Assembly: GCF_001028175.1 (NCBI RefSeq)
Contig: NZ_AEJF01000121.1
Span: forward strand, 1 to 64,000
Direction: 5' to 3'
Length of the DNA: 64,000 nt
Source: Caballeronia mineralivorans PML1(12)
GTDB lineage: Bacteria > Pseudomonadota > Gammaproteobacteria > Burkholderiales > Burkholderiaceae
The position numbers were made by a program, and so were the translations under genes. The number at the start of each line of letters is the position of its first letter. Within the stretch, counting starts at the first letter, position 1. Positions 44,109-52,435 of the stretch are shown here, one piece after another. The notes under the pieces are model-generated. The model did not search any database and was not told the origin of the DNA. It saw nothing but the letters and a program-made list of their open reading frames with translations.

Positions 44109-44900
44109 ATGCTGGCCACGGAACGGGAAGTGTTTGAGCGTGACGGCGCCGCCGTCTTGCGCGGGGTGTTCACGGACTGGATCGAACTGTTGCGCGAAGG
44201 CGTGGAGTACAACGCCACGCATCCGGGACCGTCGTTCAGGAACTACACGCCCGAGAAAACGACGGGACGCTTCTTCGGCGATTACTGCAACTGGCAGCGC
44301 ATTGAACCGTTCAGGGATTTCGTCGAACACAGTACGGCTGCGTCGGTTGCGCAGGCTTTGATGGGCTCGCAGCGCGCGCGTATTTTTCATGAGCATGTGC
44401 TGGTCAAAGAGGCTGGCGCCGCGAAGCGCACGCCGTGGCATCACGATGAACCCTATTACTGCGTCAGCGCCGAGCAGGCCGTTAGCCTATGGATTCCGCT
44501 TGATCCGGTGCCTCGCGAAACTTGCGTCGAGTTCGTGGCCGGGTCGCATAAGTGGGGGAAGCTGTTCCGTCCGCGCAAGTTCAGCGGCGTGGCGTATGAC
44601 CACAAATCGGATCGGCTCGAAGAGTTGCCGGATATCGATGCGAACCGGGATGACTATCGGATTCTCGGCTGGGATCTTGAGCCGGGCGACGCCATCGCGT
44701 TTAACTTTCATACGGTGCATGGAGCGCCGGGGAATCTCGCCAGCCAGCAATCGCGGCGGGTGGTGTCGTTCCGGTGGCTCGGCGACGGTGCGCATTATGT
44801 GGACCGTGGCGGAGAGACTTCGCCGCCCTATCCTGAGTTAATGGGCCGGCTCAAGTCCGGCGATCCGCTGCCTGAAGCGGAGTTTCCTTTTATCGTTTAG
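44109..44900 (+). CDS. Phytanoyl-CoA dioxygenase (PhyH) family Fe(II)/2-oxoglutarate oxygenase
   Basis: A 263-residue 2-oxoglutarate-dependent hydroxylase. The ATG at 44109 follows AAGGAG; an in-frame start at 44055 lacks one. The iron ligands are His-x-Asp in TPWHHDEPYY and the distal His in NFHTVHGAPGN, with the 2-oxoglutarate Arg in SRRVVSFRW. PhyH relatives in bacteria hydroxylate amino-acid derivatives, ectoine or phosphonates. It closes the Rieske/ABC operon and may act on the same substrate or on a product. Confidence 0.88.
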   Translation: MLATEREVFERDGAAVLRGVFTDWIELLREGVEYNATHPGPSFRNYTPEKTTGRFFGDYCNWQRIEPFRDFVEHSTAASVAQALMGSQRARIFHEHVLVKEAGAAKRTPWHHDEPYYCVSAEQAVSLWIPLDPVPRETCVEFVAGSHKWGKLFRPRKFSGVAYDHKSDRLEELPDIDANRDDYRILGWDLEPGDAIAFNFHTVHGAPGNLASQQSRRVVSFRWLGDGAHYVDRGGETSPPYPELMGRLKSGDPLPEAEFPFIV

Positions 44901-45358
44901 TGCCTGGTCACGGGGGGTTTTCGTTCGCGCCTAGGCGATCACGGGGCGTTAGCCTCAAGTCTCCAGCGCCAGTAAAACCCGCCTGAAACTCTCAGCATAT
45001 GCCCGATGTTGTACGACGTCATTTAACATGAAAGCAACACTTAACACCGCCTCATCCCTCTTCAGTCCCGCCATTACGCGCGAAAACTAAAATAAAGCTC
45101 AATATTTAAAAGCTCGTAGGAAATTTAACTAGTGTAAACGCTGATGTCTAGCAGGTTGCGCGAGATAAGTCATCTGACATACGATGCGTTGACATTACGT
45201 AACCTACCTTACTTCTGCGAAATGTCGGGCACGGCGGACAAGGACTCACATCGGCCACGCGAACGAGCAACCGCCATGCATGACAGCGCGCCGCTCTGAG
45301 CAGACAGCGGCCGCACCCACCGCGCGCAAACACAGTAACGATTGGAGAGACAACCATC
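44901..45358. promoter_or_regulatory. Intergenic region upstream of the MFS/SMP-30/porin genes
   Basis: No gene is supported. An AT-rich stretch lies at 45060-45140. CATC-TGACATAC-GATG at 45171-45186 is a small palindrome in a position to control the MFS gene, and TTGACA at 45189-45194 could be a -35 hexamer, but the matching -10 is poor. The start of the gap (44912-44935) loosely resembles the outer end of the dispersed repeat. Confidence 0.35.
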
Positions 45359-46654
45359 ATGGCGATCAAATTAAGAGGCCTGCGCTGGTGGATGATTGCC
45401 CTGCTGACGCTCGGCACGGTCATGAACTACCTTGCGCGCAGCTCGCTGAGCGTTGCCGCCCCCACGGTCATGCAGGACCTGCATATCAGCACCGCCCAGT
45501 ACGGCTGGATCACCGGCGCGTTCTTCGTGATGTACCCGCTCGGCGGCCCGCTGACGGGTTACCTGATGGACCGTATCGGCCTGCGCTTCGGCTTCCTGAT
45601 CTGCGGTGTCATGTGGTCCGTCGTGTGTATCGGCCACGGCTTTGCGAACGGCTGGGTCGGCCTCTTCGTGCTGCGCGGTTTGCTCGGTCTGGCTGAAGCG
45701 TCGTTCATCCCTGCAGGCATGCGCATGGCCGCGTTCTGGTTCCCGGCACGCGAGCGTGGACTGGCTGCGGGTATCTTCAACATCGGCACGTCGATCGGTG
45801 CAATCGCCGCGCCGCCACTGATCGCCTGGTCGATCCTCAAGTACAACTGGGAGATGGCCTTCATCATCGCAGGCTGTCTTGGCCTCGTATGGGCCGTACT
45901 GTGGATCGTCTTTTACCGGCACCCCAGCGAGCACAAAGCACTCACGTCGACGGAAGCCGCTTATATTGTTGAAGGTGAACACGCCGAACTCTCCGACAAC
46001 GGCGCCAAGCCCAACCTGCGTGCGATCTTCAAGCAACGCAACTTCTGGGGCATCGCACTGCCGCGCTTCTTCGCCGATCCGGTGTGGACCACTCTCGTGT
46101 TCTGGATGCCGCTCTACTTGCATCAGGCGCGCGGCTTCGACCTCAAGGCCATCGCCATGACCGCATGGCTGCCGTTCGTGGCGGCGGACGTTGGATGCCT
46201 GATGGGCGGGTCGATTTCGCTGTACCTCAACAAGCGCTTCAATATCGCCGTGATCAACGGCAAGCGGATCGTTTTCACGATCGGGGCCGTGATCATGACC
46301 GCGATGGCCGGCGTAGGTTACGTGAAGGATCCCGGCATGGCGATCTTCCTGCTGTGCCTCGGCGGCTTCGCGCACCAGACGCTTTCCGTCGCCGTCATCT
46401 CGATGTCCGCCGACCTGTTCCCGCGTCGTGAAGTGGCAACCGTCACGGGCTTTGCGGGTCTTTCTGCGGGACTCGGCAACCTGATTTTTACGCTCGTGAT
46501 CGGCGGACTTGTCGCGACCATCGGTTACGCACCGTTCTTCGTCGCACTCGGCTTCGGCGACCTGATCGGCGTGGTCCTGCTCTGGACGCTCGTGCGGCCA
46601 GCTTTGGTCAATCGACGCACGGACGCCGGCGTACCGAGTCCCGCCAACGCCTAG
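45359..46654 (+). CDS. MFS transporter, ACS family (sugar-acid or hexuronate type)
   Basis: A 431-residue inner-membrane carrier with 12 helices. The N-terminal NYLARSSLSVAAPTVMQDL and the loop motif GYLMDRIGLRFGF place it with the anion:cation symporters (ExuT, GarP, GudP). The central loop between helices 6 and 7 is 40-50 residues. With the SMP-30 lactonase and the porin that follow, it suggests uptake of a sugar acid or its lactone. A FadR-type GntR regulator would be usual for such a carrier but none is adjacent. Confidence 0.9.
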   Translation: MAIKLRGLRWWMIALLTLGTVMNYLARSSLSVAAPTVMQDLHISTAQYGWITGAFFVMYPLGGPLTGYLMDRIGLRFGFLICGVMWSVVCIGHGFANGWVGLFVLRGLLGLAEASFIPAGMRMAAFWFPARERGLAAGIFNIGTSIGAIAAPPLIAWSILKYNWEMAFIIAGCLGLVWAVLWIVFYRHPSEHKALTSTEAAYIVEGEHAELSDNGAKPNLRAIFKQRNFWGIALPRFFADPVWTTLVFWMPLYLHQARGFDLKAIAMTAWLPFVAADVGCLMGGSISLYLNKRFNIAVINGKRIVFTIGAVIMTAMAGVGYVKDPGMAIFLLCLGGFAHQTLSVAVISMSADLFPRREVATVTGFAGLSAGLGNLIFTLVIGGLVATIGYAPFFVALGFGDLIGVVLLWTLVRPALVNRRTDAGVPSPANA

Positions 46655-46677
46655 CGCGCGGTTAGGGTGCAGATTAA

Positions 46678-46709
46678 GGACAGTGCAGCCAAAGCTTGCT
46701 GCACTGTCC
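46678..46709 (+). other. Perfect intercistronic hairpin
   Basis: Perfect 12-base stem GGACAGTGCAGC / GCTGCACTGTCC with an 8-base loop, 24 bases past the MFS stop and 15 before the preferred SMP-30 start. No T-run follows. It argues against the GTG at 46683 as a start because that codon lies in the stem. Confidence 0.7.
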
Positions 46710-46724
46710 GCCGAATACGACAGA

Positions 46725-47642
46725 ATGAAAAATCCACAACTGGAAACACCGGTCGTCGAACGCGTGGAAGCTGCCGGTCAGGCTCCTTGCGAAGTAGGCG
46801 AAAGTCCCGTCTGGCGGGATGCGGAACAGGCGCTGTACTGGGTCGACATCCCCGCGCGCACGATCGCTCGCCTGGAGGCCGGAACAGGCAAGCGAACTGA
46901 CTGGCTCCTGCCCGAAAAAGTAGCCTGCATCACCTTCGACCGGAACGGCACTGTGCTCGCGGGATGCGAGACCGGGCTCTTTGCAGTGACGCTATCGAAC
47001 ACGAGCGCGGCGAGCGTACGCAAGCTCGCCGCGCCGGCGTTTGCGCTGCCGGGCATGCGCTTCAACGACGGCCGCTGCGATCGCCAGGGCCGCTTCTGGG
47101 CCGGCACGATGGTGCAGGACATGGCGGCGGCCAACCCGGCGGGCGCGCTGTATCGATACGACGCTGAAGGCACGCTTTCCGCGCCCATCGTCAATGAGCT
47201 GATCGTGCAGAACGGCCTTGCGTGGTCGCCGCAAGGCACGACGATGTACCTCTCGGACTCACATCCGTCGCGCAGGCTTGTCTGGGCTTTCGATTACGAC
47301 GCCGATACCGGTGAACCCCGCAACCGCCGCGTCTTCGCCGACCTGAACCGCTTCGCCGGCCGCCCGGACGGCGCTGCTGTCGACTCGCACGGCTGCTACT
47401 GGACCTGTGCCAACGACGCCGGTTTGTTGCTGCGTTTCACGCCCGAAGGCCGGTTGGACCGGACCATCGCGCTGCCGGTCACGAAGCCGTCGATGTGCAC
47501 GTTCGGCGGTCGTGAACTCGACACGCTCTTTGTCACATCGATTCGTCCGGCGAGCGGAGCAAACGAACACGACGGTCATCTGCTCTCAGTCCGTCCGGGT
47601 GTAAGCGGCGCACCGGAATGCGGTTACGCGGGCTTTCTATAA
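46725..47642 (+). CDS. SMP-30/gluconolactonase family protein
   Basis: A 305-residue six-bladed beta-propeller lactonase, cytosolic, probably hydrolysing a sugar lactone. The ATG at 46725 is preferred over the GTG at 46683, which lies inside a hairpin. Metal ligands are visible as Glu in GESPVWRD, Asn in MRFNDGRCDRQGRFWAGTM, Asn in QNGLAWSPQGTTMYLSDS and Asp in GRPDGAAVDSHGCYW. The sugar is unknown. The gene lies between the MFS carrier and a porin on the same strand. Confidence 0.9.
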   Translation: MKNPQLETPVVERVEAAGQAPCEVGESPVWRDAEQALYWVDIPARTIARLEAGTGKRTDWLLPEKVACITFDRNGTVLAGCETGLFAVTLSNTSAASVRKLAAPAFALPGMRFNDGRCDRQGRFWAGTMVQDMAAANPAGALYRYDAEGTLSAPIVNELIVQNGLAWSPQGTTMYLSDSHPSRRLVWAFDYDADTGEPRNRRVFADLNRFAGRPDGAAVDSHGCYWTCANDAGLLLRFTPEGRLDRTIALPVTKPSMCTFGGRELDTLFVTSIRPASGANEHDGHLLSVRPGVSGAPECGYAGFL

Positions 47643-47798
47643 GGATTACCCATGATTCTGACAAGCGGCCTGAGAGGAACTGCTTAAGGCTTGGCCTGGA
47701 CCTGAAACATCAGAACACGATTTGTCGTTACGTTAGCAAGAAAAACCCGCGACGTTGCTGGCCGCGTCGCAATCATTGATACAACAAGAGGAGAAACC

Positions 47799-49010
47799 AT
47801 GCAGTCACGTCACGCCAAGAAAGCCGTATTAATCAGCCTTGCCACCCTCGCCTCGCCGGTCTTCGCTCAAAGCAGCGTGACGCTGTACGGCATTGTCGAC
47901 GACTCGATTGCTTATCAAAGCAGCCAGACGTCGCTCGGCTCGACCAAAGGCGGTCGCTCCAACATAAAAATGGCTTCGGGAATCTGGGCCGGAAGCCGCT
48001 TCGGTCTCAAGGGCGCGGAAGACCTGGGCGGCGGCACGAAGGCCATCTTCCAGCTCGAATCGGGCTTTAACATAGCGACCGGCGGCCAACAATACACGAA
48101 CGCCATGTTCGGCCGGCAAGCATGGGTCGGCATGACCAACCCGACCTACGGTACGTTCACCGCGGGCCGGCAATACACGTCCTACTACTCGCTGCTGTCG
48201 CCTTATAGCCCGACGACCTGGCTTACCGGCGCCTACGGCGCGCATCCGGGCGATCTCGACGAACTGGACACGATCTATCGCGCCAACAATTCGCTCGTGT
48301 ACACGTCGCCGAAGCTGCTTGGATTCACCGTCAGCGGTTCCTATTCGTTTGCCGGCGTTCCGGGCAGCGTGAACCAGGGCTCGACATGGAGCGGCGCGAT
48401 CCAGTACCTCAATGGCCCGTTCGGGATCGCTGCGGGTATCACCCGGATCAACAACTCGACGCCGGGCGGCGGCGCTTTCGGCGCGGATTCCACCACAACT
48501 TCCGGCGGCCAGTCGGGCGTATCCGCGATCACGAACGGTTACCAGACCGCTCAGGCTCAGCAGCGGATTGCAGTGGCCGGCGGTTATACGTTTACGCCGA
48601 CGCTGGATATCTCCTTCACTTATTCCAACGTGCAGTACATCCCCGGCATCAACTCGAGCTTCAGGACCACGGCGATCTTCAATACGGGCGGCGCCGTCCT
48701 GCACTGGAAGGCATTGCCGCTGGTCGACCTCGCGGCGGGCTACAGCTATACGCGTGCAACGAAAGCCAACGGCATCACGAGTTCGGCGCAGTATCAGCAG
48801 TTCAACCTGTCTGAATACTATTCGCTCTCGAAACGCACCGGCCTTTATGCATTGCAAGCCTATCAGCGCGCGAACGGTAAAACGCTCGGGACCGCTGGCG
48901 CGGGCAGCATCATCAACGCGACCGCGAGTATTGGCGATGGTTTTCAAAGCGCCCCGTCGTCGTCTCCCAGCCAGTTTGCCGCTGGCGTAGGCATCATCCA
49001 CCGGTTCTGA
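47799..49010 (+). CDS. Gram-negative porin, Burkholderia type (second copy)
   Basis: A 403-residue outer-membrane porin of the same family as that at 4039. The signal peptide ends in SPVFAQ; the mature protein begins SSVTLYGIVDDSIAYQSSQ. SRFGLKGAEDLGGGTKAIFQLESGF, MFGRQAWVGM, FTAGRQYTSYYS and the terminal GIIHRF with Phe at the end are present. Placement after the MFS and SMP-30 genes suggests that it opens the outer membrane to the same substrate. RBS GAGGAG lies upstream. Confidence 0.93.
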   Translation: MQSRHAKKAVLISLATLASPVFAQSSVTLYGIVDDSIAYQSSQTSLGSTKGGRSNIKMASGIWAGSRFGLKGAEDLGGGTKAIFQLESGFNIATGGQQYTNAMFGRQAWVGMTNPTYGTFTAGRQYTSYYSLLSPYSPTTWLTGAYGAHPGDLDELDTIYRANNSLVYTSPKLLGFTVSGSYSFAGVPGSVNQGSTWSGAIQYLNGPFGIAAGITRINNSTPGGGAFGADSTTTSGGQSGVSAITNGYQTAQAQQRIAVAGGYTFTPTLDISFTYSNVQYIPGINSSFRTTAIFNTGGAVLHWKALPLVDLAAGYSYTRATKANGITSSAQYQQFNLSEYYSLSKRTGLYALQAYQRANGKTLGTAGAGSIINATASIGDGFQSAPSSSPSQFAAGVGIIHRF

Positions 49011-49031
49011 TCTGACCTGATCCGGCCGCGC

Positions 49032-49055
49032 GGCGCGCTGCTTATGCAGTGCGCC
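49032..49055. terminator. Hairpin between convergent porin and O-methyltransferase genes
   Basis: Ten-base stem GGCGCGCTGC / GCAGTGCGCC (one G-T pair) with a TTAT loop, 22 bases past each stop. No T-run on either side; probably protects or ends both transcripts. Confidence 0.5.
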
Positions 49056-49076
49056 ACGTCTGGACGACGCCCGGTA

Positions 49077-49742
49077 TCAGGAGAGAACCGATATCGAGAA
49101 ACCATCCCATCCCTTGCTTCCCACCGTCTGGACCGCCGTCGAGGTCAGCCGGGAATCCGCCGCGAGCAACTCCAGAAAGCTACGGACGCCCAGCACATCC
49201 GTGTCGTTGTCTTTCTCATCGGCAACCCGCCCGCTGCGCACGACGTTGTCGCCGACAATCACCGTCCCAGGCCGCGACAGCTTGACCGACAGCTTCAAAT
49301 AGTCAGGATTACTCTCTTTATCGGCATCGATAAAGACAAGATCGAATGGCTCGACTTTGTCTTCAATCAACCGCTCCAGCGACCGGACTGCCGGCCCGAC
49401 CATAACGGTCACCACACTCGACAACCCTGCCGTCTCAATGTTTTTCCGCGCGATCTCCGCATGGCCAGGATTCACTTCCATCGAGACAAGCGTGCCGTCG
49501 GCGGGTAAAGCACGCGCTAACCAGATCGTGCTATATCCGCCCAGGGTACCGATCTCGAGAATGCGGCGAGCACCTTTGATCTTCGCTAGCAGATGAAGGA
49601 ACTTGCCCTGGTTCGGCGCGACGTTAATAGCACGCAGGCCGGACTCGGCACTCGTCTTTAACGTGGCGTCGAGCGCCGGGTCGGAAGGGACAAGCACGCG
49701 GGCAAAATATTCGTCGACAGCGCTCCATCGTTCCTGGCTCAT
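49077..49742 (-). CDS. SAM-dependent O-methyltransferase (CCoAOMT-like family 3)
   Basis: A 221-residue class I methyltransferase. Motif I is RILEIGTLGGYSTIWLARAL; VFIDADKESNPDYL holds the metal/SAM Asp, and VIVGDNVVRSG a further metal ligand. Proteins of this size methylate catechol or caffeoyl-type hydroxyls, or unknown small molecules in bacteria. It is monocistronic and no aromatic pathway gene is adjacent, so the substrate is not predictable. Confidence 0.9.
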   Translation of the reverse strand: MSQERWSAVDEYFARVLVPSDPALDATLKTSAESGLRAINVAPNQGKFLHLLAKIKGARRILEIGTLGGYSTIWLARALPADGTLVSMEVNPGHAEIARKNIETAGLSSVVTVMVGPAVRSLERLIEDKVEPFDLVFIDADKESNPDYLKLSVKLSRPGTVIVGDNVVRSGRVADEKDNDTDVLGVRSFLELLAADSRLTSTAVQTVGSKGWDGFSISVLS

Positions 49743-50382
49743 TACGGTGCTCTCCTATTCCAACTAAATTGGCAAGATTAAATGTCGGTTACCGCGCCTT
49801 CGAAATTCTACGGGATGCCGGAGCCGGACTGCACTAACGGCCAGTCGCTTGGTCAGCGCCTACAGCCTTTGCCAGCGAATCCCTCAATGGCCATTCTGCC
49901 GGCGGCAGGCTGCCGCAACTTGTTGCGCAGCGTAGTCGTTTTCTATTCCTTGCAGGTTCTGTAGAAGACAGAGGTGGTAGTTTTTCTCTTTGTGATTCAG
50001 AAAAGCACTTCCATATTACCTTCAGCCGGAAAATAGCCCTGATGGGCCCACGTCCACGGTTTGTCCGCTGCCGCGTCGAGCGCTTGTCGATGCTGCGACG
50101 CAAAACCGGCACGCGCATTCCGACTCTGCATTGACCCACTAAGCGGGGTTGTCTCGAACTCACTAAGTCAATCCGCCGAATAGCGCTTCGTGCTTCTCCC
50201 TGGCGCTTGACGCGTCACAAAACCGCCATTGCCTTGTCTTCTTGCCCCCTGGCGTAAGCCAGAGCCGGCGCTGGGCATAACATCATATTTATTAGGGCAG
50301 CGGACTCATTTACCGGGATAATTGGCATCAGAAAAAAGCCAGCCGCGCCGATAACCAAGTACCTACCTATATTGCGCACTCC
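49743..50382. other. Intergenic region without a supported gene
   Basis: A 640-base divergent gap between the O-methyltransferase and the GGDEF-EAL genes. Minus-strand frames are open (for example 49834-50163) but are Arg-rich and lack family likeness. I see no RNA gene and no clear operator. It must carry both promoters. Confidence 0.4.
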
Positions 50383-52284
50383 ATGGCGTTCAGTGAACCA
50401 AGGTCGCCATTTTTCAAATGGCTAGTGGGGTCCGCTCAAGACCTGAGCGCTGATAATCGACAAGTATTGCTGTCCAATCTGTTCACCAGGACGGCCTCGA
50501 TCGCCCTTGCGTCGATCTGCGAGATCAGCGTTTGCGTGACCGCTTATTATCTGCATCCGAACATCGGTTACGCGCTATGGACCCTCGCCGTAGTCGCGCT
50601 CCTGATGGTGCGCCTGTCCCTGATCACCCTATGTTGCAAGCTGAGCGCGCGCAACGAACCCACGCCAACCTCGCTTTTCCTGCTTGCCAGCATCCTTTGG
50701 AGTGCGCTTCTCGGACTCGGCAGCCTGCTGTGCAATATCAGCGGAGACCAGACGCTGTTCCTGCTGGGCAACGTATGCGCCGTTGGGGTTGTCGGCGGGC
50801 TGGCCGGCCGTAACGCAGGCACGCCTCGCCTCGTCATGATCCAGATCTCGATCATCTTCACACTGCTGGGAATCGGCGCCGCGCTGTCTCCGGGCTCGGG
50901 GAAAATCGTCTTGCTGTTCCAGGCCCCGTTTTGCGCTGCCGGTTTTTTTACTGTCGCCGTTCGCAGCAACAAGGACACCATCGCTCTGCTGCTGGCGCAG
51001 GAAACCAGTAATCGCCTGGCTCGTCATGACAGTCTCACGGGCCTGCCGAACCGCGCGCGGATCAGCGAACTCCTGCTAAACCGTACCGATGCCGAGCCGG
51101 CGCAAAGGTCTGGATCCTTTGCGGTTCTGCTCATCGACCTTGACGGTTTCAAGGCAATCAACGACAGCCTCGGACATGCAGCCGGCGACCTGGTGCTTCA
51201 GGAATCCGCTAAACGCCTAAGGGCGGTCTTACGCAAAGGCGACATTGTCGGACGCCTGGCCGGCGATGAATTCGTCGCTATTTCCAATGAAGCCTCCATG
51301 AGCGAAGAGGTCCGGCTGCTAGCAGACCAGATCGTGAAAACCCTGGCACGCCCGTTCGTGCTTAACGAGGCGCTCGTGCGTATTGGCGCAAGCGTGGGCA
51401 TTTCGCAGTATCCCGAGCATGGGGAAACGGGACCGCAGCTCTTGATATGCGCCGACCGCGCCTTGTATGCGGTCAAGCGCAGCGGTAAGAGCGCCTTTGC
51501 AGTGTTCGATGCCAAAACGCACGCCTCCGACGACAGCCTGAGCCTGCTGCGAAGCGACCTGGAAGGCGCGCTTCAATCGTTTGGCAGCGGCTTGCGGATG
51601 GAATACCAGCCGATCGTCAATCTATGCAGCGGCCTCGTCACGGGTCGCGAAGCGCTGGTCCGCTGGGCCCATCCCACGAGAGGCGAGCTGCCGCCCACGA
51701 CCTTCGTTCCCATTGCGGAACGCACGGGACTGATCCTTCCGTTAGGGGAATGGGTTCTTCGGCGTGCCTGCGCGGAAGCGACCCATTGGCGCGAGCCGGT
51801 GGTCGTGGCCGTGAACGTTTCGCCTGTGCAACTGCGCGAAGAATCGTTCGCCGAACTGGTGGCCGCAGTCCTGCAGGATTCCCGGTTGCCGCCCTCGCGC
51901 CTGAACATCGAGGTCACGGAAACCGTGTTCATGAGCGACGATGGCCCAACCCGGTGCAATGTGGAAAAACTTCGCGCAATGGGTATTGGACTGGCGCTTG
52001 ACGATTTCGGAACGGGCTTTTCAACGCTGTCGAACCTGTGCCGTTTTTCGTTCGATACGCTGAAGATCGACAGCTCTTTTGTCCGGGAAGCGGTGCATCG
52101 GCGAGAGTCGGCAGCGGTGATTCGCGGGATCGTGGCGCTGGCCCACGAACTGGGGATTCCCACCACGGCGGAAGGCATCGAAACGCACGAGCAACTGATC
52201 TTTGTCCGGGCGTGCGGATGCACGAGCGCGCAAGGCTTTTTCTTAGGGCGCTCGGAACGCGCGGAATGCATTTCACAGACCTGA
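50383..52284 (+). CDS. Membrane GGDEF-EAL protein (cyclic-di-GMP turnover)
   Basis: A 633-residue protein. About six N-terminal helices (residues 25-195) form a membrane sensor, then a GGDEF domain (about 210-375) and an EAL domain (about 385-630). The cyclase motif reads AGDEF in place of GGDEF; an RxxD inhibition site (RKGD) lies five residues before it. The EAL part is complete: EALVRW, NIEVTE, DDFGTG and KIDSSF. It is therefore most likely a phosphodiesterase, with a cyclase domain that may be active or GTP-sensing. It stands alone and ends at a hairpin. Confidence 0.92.
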   Translation: MAFSEPRSPFFKWLVGSAQDLSADNRQVLLSNLFTRTASIALASICEISVCVTAYYLHPNIGYALWTLAVVALLMVRLSLITLCCKLSARNEPTPTSLFLLASILWSALLGLGSLLCNISGDQTLFLLGNVCAVGVVGGLAGRNAGTPRLVMIQISIIFTLLGIGAALSPGSGKIVLLFQAPFCAAGFFTVAVRSNKDTIALLLAQETSNRLARHDSLTGLPNRARISELLLNRTDAEPAQRSGSFAVLLIDLDGFKAINDSLGHAAGDLVLQESAKRLRAVLRKGDIVGRLAGDEFVAISNEASMSEEVRLLADQIVKTLARPFVLNEALVRIGASVGISQYPEHGETGPQLLICADRALYAVKRSGKSAFAVFDAKTHASDDSLSLLRSDLEGALQSFGSGLRMEYQPIVNLCSGLVTGREALVRWAHPTRGELPPTTFVPIAERTGLILPLGEWVLRRACAEATHWREPVVVAVNVSPVQLREESFAELVAAVLQDSRLPPSRLNIEVTETVFMSDDGPTRCNVEKLRAMGIGLALDDFGTGFSTLSNLCRFSFDTLKIDSSFVREAVHRRESAAVIRGIVALAHELGIPTTAEGIETHEQLIFVRACGCTSAQGFFLGRSERAECISQT

Positions 52285-52317
52285 GAGGTCGACTGGGCGA
52301 GCGTTACGGGCATTTTT

Positions 52318-52353
52318 GGCGATGCACCGGCTGATTACTGCCGGCGCATCGCC
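52318..52353. terminator. Long hairpin after the GGDEF-EAL gene
   Basis: Fourteen-base stem with one A-C mismatch (GGCGATGCACCGGC / GCCGGCGCATCGCC) and an 8-base loop, 34 bases past the stop. T5 before and A7 after the stem would pair and extend it, so it is not a canonical T-tract terminator on either strand. Confidence 0.5.
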
Positions 52354-52373
52354 CAAAAAAATTTACCCATATC

Positions 52374-52403
52374 TGCTCGTTTACGATAATTTATGCTCGT
52401 TTA
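52374..52403 (+). promoter_or_regulatory. Direct repeats upstream of the DeoR-type gene, candidate operator
   Basis: TGCTCGTTTA occurs at 52374-52383 and again at 52394-52403, 20 bases apart (two helical turns), 33-62 bases upstream of the DeoR start. The first is followed by CGATAATTTA, giving TCG-N4-CGA, the half-site form known for DeoR/GlpR proteins. Confidence 0.5.
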
Positions 52404-52435
52404 TGCACGATTCATTCTTGACGGAGATCGACGTA

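Noticed and set aside
47829..49001. Minus-strand open frame of 390 codons
   Set aside because: Antisense to the second porin; Arg-rich and without family.
49834..50163. Minus-strand frame of 109 codons in the gap before the GGDEF-EAL gene
   Set aside because: Arg-rich, no RBS, no domain; probably chance.
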